Origin: Erythrobacter aurantius
GTDB taxonomy: Bacteria; Pseudomonadota; Alphaproteobacteria; Sphingomonadales; Sphingomonadaceae
DNA length: 64,000 bases
Assembly: GCF_023823125.1 (NCBI RefSeq)
Contig: NZ_CP090949.1
Coordinates: forward strand, 992,001 to 1,056,000
Reading direction: 5' to 3'
Made by a program: the position numbers and the translations under genes. This document shows, piece by piece, positions 16,791 through 25,550 of the stretch. Under the pieces are notes generated by a model. The model saw nothing but the letters and a program-made list of their open reading frames with translations. It was not told the DNA's origin and did no database searches. Numbering within the stretch: position 1 is the first letter of the stretch; each line of letters starts with the position of its first letter.

Positions 16791-18338
16791 TCAATACTCC
16801 TCCGGCTCTTCCGGCGTTTCCGTGTGGTAATCCTTGCCTGCGGTCTTTTCGCCCCGCGCCAGCTTGAACACCACGCCCGAAAGCAGCGCCAGCGCCAGCA
16901 GGTTGGGCAGAGCCATCGCCGCATTGGAGATGTCGCCCAGGCGCCAGACGAGCTGCGAAGGCTGGGTCGCGCCGACAAAGATCGCCACGCACCAGATAAC
17001 CCGCCAGATGATGTGCAGAATCTTCTCCCCGCCGCGGGTCGAACCCGGCACCCGGTCATAGATGAAGGTGATCGCGCGCTCACCGTAGTAGCTCCACGTC
17101 AGCAGCGTGGTGAACACGAACAGGATCAGCGCGATGCTCACCACCAGCGTGCCCAGCGGGATGCCCGCGATCAGCGTCGGGAAGGCCGCGCTGTAGGCGG
17201 CGATGGTGGTCGCCACGCCCGCCGTTTCGACGGTGCTGAGGTCCGATTGCCAGACGTGCTTCACAGCTTCGCCGCCGCCGGTGAAATCGCCCTGCACGGT
17301 CAGGATCACCAGCGCCGTCATGGTGCAGATCACGATGGTGTCGATAAAGGTCCCCAGCATCGCCATGCGGCCTTGCTGTTCGGGATCATCGGTCTGTGCG
17401 ACCGCGTGCGCGATCGGGGTCGAACCCTGGCCTGCCTCGTTCGAGAACAGGCCGCGTGCGACGCCGGCACGGATCGCGATGATGATCGCTGCGCCGACAA
17501 AGCCGCCTTCTGCCGCCTGATTGTTGAACGCGCCCGCGAAAATCCGCGAGAAGGTTTCAGGCAGGTCGCCCGCGTTCAGGATCAGTGCGATGATCGCCAT
17601 CACGATGTAAGCGCCCGCCATGAACGGCACGACCTTTTCCGCGACATTGCCGATCGACTTGATGCCGCCGATGATCACCACGAACACCGCGATGGCGACG
17701 ATCAGACCGCCGATCCAGCGTTCGATGCCGAACAGTTCGTTGAGGCCGGTGGCGACTTCGTTGGCCTGGATCGAGTTGCCCGTCACCAGCGCGGAAAACA
17801 GCGTGCCGATACAGAAGATGATCGCCAGCCAGGTGTATTTCGGACCGAGGCCCATCATGATGTAGCTCATCGGGCCGCCGCGCTTCACCCCGTCGGAGGT
17901 TGTTTCGCGGTAACGGATCGCCAGGCTGCCTTCGGCAAAGGCCAGCGCCATGCCGATCAGCGCCGTGATCCACATCCAGAACACCGCACCCGGACCGCCC
18001 CAGGCGATAGCGAATGCGACGCCGGCGAGGTTGCCGGTGCCCACCTGTCCGGAAAGCGCGGTCGACAGCGCGGCAAAGGGCGAGATTTCGCCTGCGCCTT
18101 CGCCCTTGCGGCCCGCGAACAGGCCCTTGATCGCTGCACCGAACTTGACGATCGGATAGAAACGCAGACCGATCATCATCCACAGGCCGATCCCCAGAAG
18201 GATCACTGTCATCGGCGGAACCGGTATTCCGGCCACTTCGAGGATTTGCTCCCCGCGCCATTCACCACCCCAGATGAAATCCGATACGTTGACGACCTCG
18301 TCGACGATTGTCGTCGATCCAGCTTCTGCTGCAGCCAT
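16791..18338 (-). CDS. Sodium:alanine/glycine symporter (AGCS family)
   Basis: 515 residues from ATG 18338 with an AGGGGAT ribosome site. About 11 hydrophobic segments. Family signatures are clear: ALSGQVGTGNLAGVAFAIAWGGPGAVFWMW (in parts), GRYRET-like AIRYRETTSDGVKRGGPMSY, and GLFSNEAGQGSTPIAHA. The protein imports alanine or glycine, sometimes D-alanine, with Na+ across the inner membrane (AlsT/DagA type). The acidic C-terminal tail (TPEEPEEY) is cytoplasmic. It is monocistronic, divergent from secE, and sits directly beside the integrase island. A GC-rich hairpin near 16757-16781 might end its transcript but lacks a good T-run. Confidence 0.93.
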   Translation of the reverse strand: MAAAEAGSTTIVDEVVNVSDFIWGGEWRGEQILEVAGIPVPPMTVILLGIGLWMMIGLRFYPIVKFGAAIKGLFAGRKGEGAGEISPFAALSTALSGQVGTGNLAGVAFAIAWGGPGAVFWMWITALIGMALAFAEGSLAIRYRETTSDGVKRGGPMSYIMMGLGPKYTWLAIIFCIGTLFSALVTGNSIQANEVATGLNELFGIERWIGGLIVAIAVFVVIIGGIKSIGNVAEKVVPFMAGAYIVMAIIALILNAGDLPETFSRIFAGAFNNQAAEGGFVGAAIIIAIRAGVARGLFSNEAGQGSTPIAHAVAQTDDPEQQGRMAMLGTFIDTIVICTMTALVILTVQGDFTGGGEAVKHVWQSDLSTVETAGVATTIAAYSAAFPTLIAGIPLGTLVVSIALILFVFTTLLTWSYYGERAITFIYDRVPGSTRGGEKILHIIWRVIWCVAIFVGATQPSQLVWRLGDISNAAMALPNLLALALLSGVVFKLARGEKTAGKDYHTETPEEPEEY

Positions 18339-18610
18339 GTGTGGCTATCCCCTTGTGCTTGTCCCCGAAGGCGGGCCGGATGTACCGGCTCCGCGAAAGA
18401 AGCGGCCACGCTAGAGGCGCGGATCGCCGTTGACTAGCCCCGAAACCTGTCTTGGCGCTTGCTTTCCTGCCTATCGAGCCATATTACGGCGGCCATTCCG
18501 ACATCGGTAAGAATCAACAGCCCATCCGTGACCTTGTCCCGGACGGCGACGGACCCTACCTGAAAGCCGGATCGAAACATTATTACCACGCGAAGGCGAC
18601 AGGCACCCAA

Positions 18611-18820
18611 ATGGCCGAAGACAAACAGCGCAAGACATCGGTTCCCGAATTTGTGAACCAGGTTCGCACCGAAACCGGGAAGGTCGTGTGGCCGACCCGC
18701 CAGGAAACCGTGCGCACCGCGATTTTCGTGTTCATCTTCATGGTGATCCTCGCGCTGTTCTTCCTCGGGGTGGACAGCCTGTTCAACTTCGTCGTCAACT
18801 TCCTTCTCTCGCTCGCATAA
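18611..18820 (+). CDS. secE: Preprotein translocase subunit SecE
   Basis: 69 residues from ATG 18611. The protein has the short, single-membrane-segment form typical of alphaproteobacteria: a cytoplasmic amphipathic start (VPEFVNQVRTETGKVVWPTRQET, the conserved V-W-P-[ST]-R motif) followed by one hydrophobic segment. SecE clamps SecY in the protein-export channel. It is followed 25 bp later by nusG, the standard order. The tRNA-Trp gene often found just upstream in relatives is not present. Confidence 0.95.
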   Translation: MAEDKQRKTSVPEFVNQVRTETGKVVWPTRQETVRTAIFVFIFMVILALFFLGVDSLFNFVVNFLLSLA

Positions 18821-18845
18821 GCGCGCCCAAGTCCAAGGACCAACC

Positions 18846-19382
18846 ATGTCACGCTGGTACATCATCCACGCCTATTCCGGGTTCGAAAACAAGGTGAAGG
18901 AAGCGATCCTCGCCGAGGCCGAGCGTCTGGGCCTGTCCGAAGGTGTCGAGGAAATCGAAGTCCCCACCGAAACCGTGACCGAAGTGAAGCGCGGCAAGAA
19001 GGTTCAGGTCGAACGCAAGTTCATGCCCGGCTACGTCCTCGCCAAGCTGCGGATGAACGACGATATCTATCACCTCGTCAAGAACACCCCCAAGGTGACG
19101 GGCTTCCTCGGCAACAACAACAAGCCGCAGCCGATCAGCGAACGCGAAGCCGCGCGCTATTTCGGCGGCGTCGAAGAAGCCAAGGCCGCGCCCAAGAAGG
19201 ACATCAGCGTCGATTACGAAATCGGCGACAGCGTCAAGGTGCTCGACGGCCCATTCGCCAGCTTCAACGGCGTGGTCGAGGAACTCGATTTCGACAAGGC
19301 CAAGGTCAAGGTTTCGGTGTCGATCTTTGGCCGTGCGACTCCGGTCGAACTCGATTTCGAACAGGTCGAACTGGTCAAGTAA
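18846..19382 (+). CDS. nusG: Transcription termination/antitermination protein NusG
   Basis: 178 residues, the usual length. The N-terminal NGN domain begins RWYIIHAYSGFENKVK and contains KFMPGYVLAKL; the C-terminal KOW domain starts at GDSVKVLDGPFASFNGVV. NusG binds RNA polymerase, reduces pausing, and links it to Rho or the ribosome. It lies between secE and a small Cys-containing gene that starts 1 nt after the nusG stop. Confidence 0.97.
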   Translation: MSRWYIIHAYSGFENKVKEAILAEAERLGLSEGVEEIEVPTETVTEVKRGKKVQVERKFMPGYVLAKLRMNDDIYHLVKNTPKVTGFLGNNNKPQPISEREAARYFGGVEEAKAAPKKDISVDYEIGDSVKVLDGPFASFNGVVEELDFDKAKVKVSVSIFGRATPVELDFEQVELVK

Positions 19383-19383
19383 G

Positions 19384-19599
19384 ATGGGTCGCGGCGGGAT
19401 CACCACCCGCCCCGGCATCTGCAATCGCAAGAAACGTTTTGCCACACGCGAAGAGGCAGAACGGGTGGCAGCCGCCGCGCCGTTCACTGTGCGCGCCTAC
19501 AAATGCGCGCTGTGCAAACGCTTTCACCTCACCAGCCGGACCAAGGGGATGAAACTTCCGGCGAGCGAAAGGATCGCGGCTCGCTCCAATCCGCAGTGA
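19384..19599 (+). CDS. Small Cys-containing protein, possible zinc-ribbon
   Basis: 71 residues from ATG 19384, one base after the nusG stop codon. The protein is very basic. A Y-K-C-A-L-C-K-R-F-H-L-T-S block (residues ~39-51) resembles the C-x2-C-G-x-W/F-H-L-T-S motif of small zinc-binding proteins found widely in bacteria and phages; a further Cys at GICNRKKRF could complete a site. Function unknown. Tight coupling to nusG suggests a role near the RNA or translation machinery, but this is only context. Confidence 0.75.
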   Translation: MGRGGITTRPGICNRKKRFATREEAERVAAAAPFTVRAYKCALCKRFHLTSRTKGMKLPASERIAARSNPQ

Positions 19600-19626
19600 T
19601 CGCTGGAATTGCTCCAAGCGCCTGAT

Positions 19627-21654
19627 ATGAAAGCGCCGGGGGGCATGATGAGCAGCGCGCAGACACCGCCGGAAAAACCATCTCAGCAGCAGATTGCCGG
19701 GCTCACCGGCAGTTTTCGCGCCGGACGCCATGCAGAGGCGCTGGAACTGGCGCGCACTCTGGCATCGCAATTCCCGACGTCGCTTGCGGCTTGGAACATT
19801 CGCGGGGCCGCTGCCCGCGCGCTCGGATCGCTTGACGAGGCGGAGGCCAGCTTCTGCCAGCTTGAAACGCTCGATCCGTCCTTTGCGGGCGCGCCATACA
19901 ATCTCGGGCTGACCTTGCAGGATCTTGGCCGCAATGAAGAAGCCGTAGCCGCCTATCGCCGTGCGCTGGCGCTGGACCCGCAACTGGCGCAGGCGCACAA
20001 CAATCTGGGCAATCTGCTGACGAGATTGGGTGAACTCGATGCCGCCATTGCCCATCTGGAAACAGCGCGCGATTTGCGTCCCGACCTGCCCGAAATCCAT
20101 AACAGTCTCGGCAATGCATTGAAGCGCGCGGGTCGGTTCGATGAAGCTCTGGCCGCCTATCTCGCCGCGCTGAAAACCGCCCCCGGCTTTGCTAAGGCGC
20201 TCTACAATGCCGGGGTTCTGTGGATGGAGCGCGGCGAAACCGACGACGCCATCGCCGCATTTCGGAAGTCTTTGACCGTGGAGCCCGGCAATGAGCTGGC
20301 CCGGCTTCAACTCGCATACCTGCTGGCACAGGATTGCGACTGGGACGGGCTGGATGCGATGTCCGGGAATGTCTGCGATCTGGGAGTGACCACTCAAGGT
20401 GTTCCGCCGTGGCCGCTGCTCGCGCTGGAGGATTCGCCGGAGCGGCAATTGCAGCGCGCGCGCAGTTGGGGCCGGCGGATATTCGGTGAGCCGCAGCCAG
20501 CGCCATTGCCCGCCCGTCCCAAGGCAAGGCCAGAGCGGCTGAGGATCGGCTATTTCAGTGCCGACTACCATGATCACCCCGGCGCCCGGCTGCTGAACGG
20601 CATGATCCGTCACCATGATCGCGACCGGTTCGAAGCGCACGCCTTCAGCTATGGCCCGCGCCGCAACGATCCGTATCGCCGTGACGCCGAGGCGATCTTT
20701 GACGGGTTTCATGACGTGTTCGATCATTCCGATGCCCAGATCATCGAGCTGGCGAGGTCGCTCGATCTTCACATCGCGATTGATCGTCAGGGATACACCG
20801 TCGATTCGCGCACCCGCTTGTTCAGGCATCGGCTTGCGCCCGTGCACGTCGGCTATCTCGGATATCCTTCGACGCGGGGGGTGGACTTCGTCGAGTATCT
20901 GGTTGCCGATCCCGTCGTGGTGCCAGCGGCCCAGCGGGCGCATTATTCCGAATCCCTGATCAGTCTGCCGTACACCTACATGCCGTGTGACAATCGCCTG
21001 CCGATCGCTCCTGATGGCCCCGCACGGGCAGACCATGGCCTGCCAGAACATGGCTTTGTGTTCTGCTGCTTCAACGCGACCTACAAGATCACCCGGCGCG
21101 AATTCGAAATCTGGATGCGTTTGCTGGACCAGGTGGAAGGCAGCGTCTTGTGGCTGTTCCGTTCAACCCCGGCGGTGACGCGAAACCTGCGCAGCCATGC
21201 CGCAGGTCTGGGAATAGACCCTGATCGGCTGGTGTTTGCCGATCGCGTTCCGGCAGAGCAGCATCTTGAGCGGCACCGCCACGCCGATCTGTTTCTCGAT
21301 ACCTTCTGCATGAATGCGCACACCACCACGGTTGATGCGCTTTGGGCGCATTTGCCGGCGATCACGCGGGTGGGAGAGCAGCTTGCGGCGCGGGTGGCGG
21401 CCAGCCTGCTTTATGCCATGAACCTGCCTGAACTCGTCACGCAGACGGATGCCGAGTATGAGGCGCTGGCGCTTGAGCTTGCAACCGATCCGGCGCGGCT
21501 GGCCGCGGTTCGGGCAAAGCTTGCCGCCAACCGGCTCGCATCGCCATTGTTCGATACGCAGGCCTATACCCGCCATTTCGAAGCCGGGATGGATATGGCT
21601 TACGACCGGTTCATGGCCGGATTACCGCCCGCCGATATCGTCATTCCGGCCTAG
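19627..21654 (+). CDS. TPR protein with GT41 O-GlcNAc-transferase-like domain
   Basis: About 675 residues from ATG 19627; ATGs at 19645 and 19648 are alternatives. The first ~260 residues hold five or six TPR units (for example GAPYNLGLTLQDLGRNEEA and AHNNLGNLLTRLGELDAAI). The rest matches the GT41/SPINDLY catalytic region: RIGYFSADYHDHPGARL, HVGYLGYPSTRGVDFVEYLVAD, FCCFNATYKITRREFEIWMRLL, and DTFCMNAHTTTVDALWAHLPAITR. The family transfers GlcNAc or another sugar to Ser/Thr of proteins, in some bacteria flagellin. It stands between nusG and rplK, breaking the usual order; no flagellin gene is in the window, so its target is unknown. Confidence 0.9.
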   Translation: MKAPGGMMSSAQTPPEKPSQQQIAGLTGSFRAGRHAEALELARTLASQFPTSLAAWNIRGAAARALGSLDEAEASFCQLETLDPSFAGAPYNLGLTLQDLGRNEEAVAAYRRALALDPQLAQAHNNLGNLLTRLGELDAAIAHLETARDLRPDLPEIHNSLGNALKRAGRFDEALAAYLAALKTAPGFAKALYNAGVLWMERGETDDAIAAFRKSLTVEPGNELARLQLAYLLAQDCDWDGLDAMSGNVCDLGVTTQGVPPWPLLALEDSPERQLQRARSWGRRIFGEPQPAPLPARPKARPERLRIGYFSADYHDHPGARLLNGMIRHHDRDRFEAHAFSYGPRRNDPYRRDAEAIFDGFHDVFDHSDAQIIELARSLDLHIAIDRQGYTVDSRTRLFRHRLAPVHVGYLGYPSTRGVDFVEYLVADPVVVPAAQRAHYSESLISLPYTYMPCDNRLPIAPDGPARADHGLPEHGFVFCCFNATYKITRREFEIWMRLLDQVEGSVLWLFRSTPAVTRNLRSHAAGLGIDPDRLVFADRVPAEQHLERHRHADLFLDTFCMNAHTTTVDALWAHLPAITRVGEQLAARVAASLLYAMNLPELVTQTDAEYEALALELATDPARLAAVRAKLAANRLASPLFDTQAYTRHFEAGMDMAYDRFMAGLPPADIVIPA

Positions 21655-22032
21655 GGTCAGGCTATTTTCCTACTCCGCCCGCGCACGCTACTTCCGGTGT
21701 TTCGGCTGATTGCCGGTAACGTCTGGAAAGCGCCAGAATGGAAAGTCATACCCGTCACCCCTTCGCATCGCCCGCAAGGCCGCGCAAAACTGCGGAATTT
21801 GGGGTTGGGGGCAATGGGCGGAATATTTTTAAAACCGGGGGGCAGTGTCATCTTTCAACCGGCCCGCAAAGGCGAATCGGTGCTTGCACTTCGCGGGCAA
21901 ATCGGTATGTGGCGCACTTCTGCTCGTTGAGGGCAGGAATCCGTGCGGGAGGCTTTCGGAAGAAAGCCGTTGGACCGCTTAACATGAGCCGCAATCGCAA
22001 GAGGGCGGCAAAAGTGCGAAAGGAGGCCAGTC
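21655..22032. other. Non-coding region upstream of rplK
   Basis: 378 bp without a convincing gene. Its first half has an AT-rich patch (TATTTTTAAAA near 21822-21833) that may belong to a promoter. Its second half holds the structured leader hairpin described separately, and ends in the strong ribosome site AAAGGAGG before rplK. Confidence 0.5.
21945..21978 (+). promoter_or_regulatory. Structured 5' leader of the L11-L1 operon
   Basis: A perfect 7-bp stem GGCTTTC (21951-21957) / GAAAGCC (21962-21968) closed by a GGAA tetraloop, with outer pairing GCGG (21945-21948) / CCGC (21975-21978) across an asymmetric internal loop. It lies 55 nt before the rplK start. In E. coli, L1 represses this operon by binding a leader that mimics its 23S rRNA site; by position this hairpin is a candidate for the same role. 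Confidence 0.55.
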
Positions 22033-22464
22033 ATGGCCAAGAAGATTGAAGGCTATATCAAGCTGCAGGTGCCTGCGGGCACTGCAAACCCTTCACCCCC
22101 GATCGGCCCGGCTCTGGGTCAGCGCGGCGTGAACATCATGGAATTCTGCAAGGCATTCAACGCCGCGACCGACAGCCTTGAAAAGGGCATGCCGATCCCG
22201 ACGACGATCACCGTCTATGCCGACCGTTCGTTCACCTTCGTCACCAAGACTCCGCCGGCCAGCTTCCTGATCAAGAAGGCTGCCAAGCTGAAGTCGGGTT
22301 CGAAGGAACCGGGCAAGGTTTCCGCCGGAACCATCAAGCGTTCGCAGCTCGCTGAAATCGCCGAAACCAAGATGGCCGATCTCAACGCCAACGACATCGA
22401 AATGGCAACCCGCATCATCGAAGGCTCCGCGCGTTCGATGGGCCTCGACGTGGTGGAGGGCTAA
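22033..22464 (+). CDS. rplK: 50S ribosomal protein L11
   Basis: 143 residues, standard length, preceded by AAAGGAGG. The N-terminal domain shows [28 protein letters not shown], and the C-terminal rRNA-binding domain ends with [15 protein letters not shown]. It binds the GTPase-associated centre of 23S rRNA and is needed for RelA activation. It is followed by rplA after 5 bp. Confidence 0.98.
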   Translation: MAKKIEGYIKLQVPAGTANPSPPIGPALGQRGVNIMEFCKAFNAATDSLEKGMPIPTTITVYADRSFTFVTKTPPASFLIKKAAKLKSGSKEPGKVSAGTIKRSQLAEIAETKMADLNANDIEMATRIIEGSARSMGLDVVEG

Positions 22465-22469
22465 GGATC

Positions 22470-23162
22470 ATGGCAAAGCTTACCAAGAAGCAGAAGGCTC
22501 TCGCCGGTCTTGACCGTGAAAAGCTGTACACCGTCGACGAAGCGCTGAACGTCCTGCGCGAGTACAAGAGCAAGTTCGACGAAACCGTCGAAGTCGCGAT
22601 GAACCTCGGCGTCGATCCGCGTCACGCAGACCAGATGGTGCGCGGCATGGTGTCGCTGCCTTCGGGTACCGGCAAGGAAGTCAAGGTTGCGGTCTTCGCG
22701 CGCGGCGACAATGCCGAAAAGGCGCTGGCTGCCGGCGCCGACAAGGTTGGCGCTGAAGACCTCATGGAAGACATGCTGGCCGGCAACCTCGATTACGACC
22801 GTGTGATCGCATCGCCCGACATGATGGGTGTGGTTGGCCGCCTCGGCAAGACGCTCGGCCCCAAGGGCCTGATGCCGAACCCGAAGCTGGGCACCGTCAC
22901 TCCGAACGTGGCGCAGGCCGTCAAGGACGCCAAGGGCGGCCAGGTCGAATTCCGCGTCGAGAAGATGGGCATCATCCACTCGGGCATCGGCAAGCTGTCG
23001 TTTAAGGACGAAGACCTGAAGGCCAACTTCAAGGCGCTGACCGAAGCTGTGGTGAAGGCCAAGCCGTCGGGCGCCAAGGGCAAGTATGTGCGCAAGGTCT
23101 CGCTGACCTCGAGCATGGGCCCGGGTCTCAAGATCGACGTGGCAGAAGTCGAAGGCGCGTAA
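22470..23162 (+). CDS. rplA: 50S ribosomal protein L1
   Basis: 230 residues, standard length. Typical segments: [45 protein letters not shown] and [15 protein letters not shown]1 forms the mobile stalk at the E-site and usually represses its own operon. The gene is followed by a strong terminator, so the operon ends here; rplJ and rplL, which normally come next, are absent from the window. Confidence 0.98.
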   Translation: MAKLTKKQKALAGLDREKLYTVDEALNVLREYKSKFDETVEVAMNLGVDPRHADQMVRGMVSLPSGTGKEVKVAVFARGDNAEKALAAGADKVGAEDLMEDMLAGNLDYDRVIASPDMMGVVGRLGKTLGPKGLMPNPKLGTVTPNVAQAVKDAKGGQVEFRVEKMGIIHSGIGKLSFKDEDLKANFKALTEAVVKAKPSGAKGKYVRKVSLTSSMGPGLKIDVAEVEGA

Positions 23163-23221
23163 TTCGCGACGAGGGCGCGCCGAAAAACCGGCTCACCCGG
23201 CTTCTCGACGAAACGACAATC

Positions 23222-23257
23222 GGGGTCGGCAGCTTGCGCTGTCGGCCCCTTGTCTTT
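23222..23257 (+). terminator. Rho-independent terminator after rplA
   Basis: A 12-bp stem (23222-23233 with 23238-23249, two G-U pairs) closed by TTGC and followed by TTGTCTTT. It ends the rplK-rplA transcript. Confidence 0.85.
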
Positions 23258-23349
23258 GGTGGTGCGAATGCGCATCTTGACGGGGCTGGTCCTGATGCTC
23301 GCGCCCTCTCCCCTATTCGGGGCGTGGCATCTTCCCTGAAGGAGAAACG

Positions 23350-23622
23350 ATGCTCGACCCCAAGTGGTATGTCATCGCTGCAGCCGTCGCGGCTGTCGCG
23401 CTACTGGCCAATTTCGATCTGACTTTCGGCCTGATTGCAGCGGGCCTTCTCGCCCTCATCCTGCTTGCATGGGTGGCGCTTTCCCTGTGGCTCGCCCCTG
23501 AAAGCGGCGAGCCTGATTCCGAGCGGGGCGCGCTTGAAGAGAGATTTCGCCGACTGTCGGCAACTCGCCGGCTCGCCCAGACCAAGGAACTAACCGCGAA
23601 GGGCGGATCGGACGCGGGATAA
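23350..23622 (+). CDS. Small two-helix membrane protein
   Basis: 90 residues from ATG 23350 with a good ribosome site (AAGGAGA). Two adjacent hydrophobic segments (about residues 6-22 and 24-48) are followed by a charged, helical cytoplasmic tail ([17 protein letters not shown]). No family recognised. Its end overlaps by 33 nt the end of the convergent acetyltransferase-like gene. A 23-codon frame (23268-23339) with a signal-like hydrophobic sequence lies just upstream and could be a leader peptide or chance. Confidence 0.7.
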   Translation: MLDPKWYVIAAAVAAVALLANFDLTFGLIAAGLLALILLAWVALSLWLAPESGEPDSERGALEERFRRLSATRRLAQTKELTAKGGSDAG

Positions 23623-24495
23623 GGCGCCCGAACGCTCGGCCAGCGCCTTTGCGGTGCTGATCGCGCCGTCGAAAGTGCTGCGTGCGCCCAGCAATGCGCG
23701 GTTGGCCGCGGTGGGCGCAAGCAGCAGGAAGCTGGCACAGTCCACGCTGTCGGTACCGAACATTTCCTTGTGCGCGCCTTCGCCTTCGGTGAAGTCGAAC
23801 CAGGCAAACCGTTCCTCGGCGAACAGCCGCTCAAGCGCTTCGAGCTGGAGCACCGTTCCCGGCGACAGCCGCGCATAGTCAGGGTCGTAGCCAAGGTGCG
23901 CGTAGATGAGCGTCTTGCCTTCGACGGGTAGTGACAGATAGGCGATCGGTGTGTCGCCCAGCTTCAGCAGGAAACACCGGATCCGGTCGGCTTTCGCCAG
24001 TTCCAGCAAGGCCGTGCGCGCTTCGGGTGTGTCCGGCAGTCCGGCATCGAGCAGTCTCGCCTGATAGGTGCGCGTCGACAATGGCAGCGCGGCATCAATG
24101 AAGGCCGCTACCTCTTGCTCCGTGCGGTGTTCGGTAACGGCATAATCGCCCGCTTCCTTGGCCAGCTTGCGCGATTTGCGCCGCAGGGTCGAACGGGTCT
24201 TGGCCGAAAAGCGGTTGAGGTAATCGTCGAAACTGCGTCCTGCCATCGCGATGTAGTGGCGGCGATAATCCTGCCTGCCACCTGCGAGGTGGTGCGGAAA
24301 GCACGCGGCGATTGCTTCAATGCCGCCTTGCGGAGCTGACAGCACCCGCAGCCCGTCGCGGCCCGGAGCGGGCGGATCGAACCGGGCCTCCGGCGCGAGC
24401 AGTTGTTCCAGCGAGAAACTCCAGGTCGCCAGATCACGCCCGACGGACAACAGCCGCCGCGATCCGATCGTGAAGTCGATCGACCCACTCGCCAT
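23590..24495 (-). CDS. GNAT-fold acyltransferase of the FemAB/CelD (BcsL) type
   Basis: 301 residues. Typical segments of the double-GNAT family: FSAKTRSTLRRKSRKLAKE, then IAYLSLPVEGKTLIYAHLGYDPDYARLSPGTVL (in parts) and WFDFTEGEGAHKEMFG. Such proteins acylate or aminoacylate envelope precursors and are common in exopolysaccharide and exosortase-linked clusters. The start ATG overlaps the stop of the upstream deacetylase-like gene (TAATG), so the two are co-translated. A role in modifying an envelope glycan is likely; the donor and acceptor are unknown. Confidence 0.82.
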   Translation of the reverse strand: MASGSIDFTIGSRRLLSVGRDLATWSFSLEQLLAPEARFDPPAPGRDGLRVLSAPQGGIEAIAACFPHHLAGGRQDYRRHYIAMAGRSFDDYLNRFSAKTRSTLRRKSRKLAKEAGDYAVTEHRTEQEVAAFIDAALPLSTRTYQARLLDAGLPDTPEARTALLELAKADRIRCFLLKLGDTPIAYLSLPVEGKTLIYAHLGYDPDYARLSPGTVLQLEALERLFAEERFAWFDFTEGEGAHKEMFGTDSVDCASFLLLAPTAANRALLGARSTFDGAISTAKALAERSGALSRVRSALRG

Positions 24496-25472
24496 TACAG
24501 CGCGCCGTAAAGCGTGTTTGAAATCAGCTGTTCGGCATAGCGAAGGCCGGTCCGTACCGGGCTCGCCGGGAGGGGAGAGCTGTTTGCCTCGGGCGGAGCG
24601 ACCTGCGGAGGATCATCACGGAAATTGCCGGTGGTGATGCCTTTTATCCCTGCAAGCGTGCGGCACAATCCTTCGAACCGGCGACGCACGATCCGGTTTA
24701 CAGCGAGCTTGCGCCGGTTGATCAGTTCGAAGCTGTGCGTGACCAGCGTGAAGGTGCAGCGCCCGTTATCGCGGGCATGGCGGATCGCTGCTTCCATCTC
24801 GGCCAGCGTCAGCGCGGTGATCTGCGCATGGCGCTGTCCGCCGCCCAGCGTGCCGATGCTACCCACGGGCACTTCGATCACTCCAAGATGGCAGACCGGA
24901 TCAAGCACGTCGCTGCCAAGGCTGATCCGCGCCGCCCCGCTTGGCAGCGCCGGACAATGGCTGGTGTCGTATTCGAGTCCCAGTTGCGCGAGGGCGCGCA
25001 GGGTGTTGTCATCCGCGCCATAGTTGCCGGCGCGAAACGCCACCGGGCGCGGCGCACCCGCCGCCATCAGCGTGTCGCGTGCGTATTCGAGTATCCGGCA
25101 TTGCTCCTCGAACGGGAAGTCGAACAGGTTCTTGCCGGTGCGTTTCGAAGCCAGCGGATTGTCCACGCCGGCCAGTTCGAGCCATTCGGTATGACAGTGC
25201 AGTTGAACGTCCTGCCCAGCTTCCAGGATCGGTTTGAGAATGTCCTCGATAGATGCCACGCCCCACACCAGCGCGGCCATCGGATCGACGAAGAACACCG
25301 CTTTGATGCCATGCCGTTCGAACAATTTGAGCTTGTGCGTGATGCCTGCCGGACCTTCGGGTGTTATCCCGCCGATGGAGCGCGCGAAATTGTCCATCCG
25401 ATCCTGATTGGACAGGTCGGTGACCAGACCCGATGAATACTCGGTATCAATCGTGATGAACACGCGTGTCAT
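24495..25472 (-). CDS. Polysaccharide deacetylase-like protein (carbohydrate esterase 4 fold)
   Basis: 325 residues from ATG 25472, which has a GGAAGG ribosome site; an ATG 15 nt upstream has none. NodB-like motifs are visible: FITIDTEYSS (motif 1 Asp), LHCHTEW (H-x-H metal ligands) and FRAGNYG (motif 3 Arg). Later TLVTHSFEL resembles the terminal His motif. The family removes N-acetyl groups from polysaccharides or modifies glycan precursors with a metal ion. No signal peptide, so a cytoplasmic role before export is more likely. It is coupled to the FemAB-type acyltransferase. Confidence 0.82.
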   Translation of the reverse strand: MTRVFITIDTEYSSGLVTDLSNQDRMDNFARSIGGITPEGPAGITHKLKLFERHGIKAVFFVDPMAALVWGVASIEDILKPILEAGQDVQLHCHTEWLELAGVDNPLASKRTGKNLFDFPFEEQCRILEYARDTLMAAGAPRPVAFRAGNYGADDNTLRALAQLGLEYDTSHCPALPSGAARISLGSDVLDPVCHLGVIEVPVGSIGTLGGGQRHAQITALTLAEMEAAIRHARDNGRCTFTLVTHSFELINRRKLAVNRIVRRRFEGLCRTLAGIKGITTGNFRDDPPQVAPPEANSSPLPASPVRTGLRYAEQLISNTLYGAL

Positions 25473-25550
25473 TGCGCCTTCCGCCATAGGGCAGAAGGGT
25501 TAAAGCGCGGTTTTGAAGCGATTAGCAGCCCGTGGAGAGCCCCGCGCCGT

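Noticed and set aside
18420..18610. Expected tRNA-Trp upstream of secE
   Set aside because: No cloverleaf, CCA anticodon context or TTCRA arm could be found in this interval.
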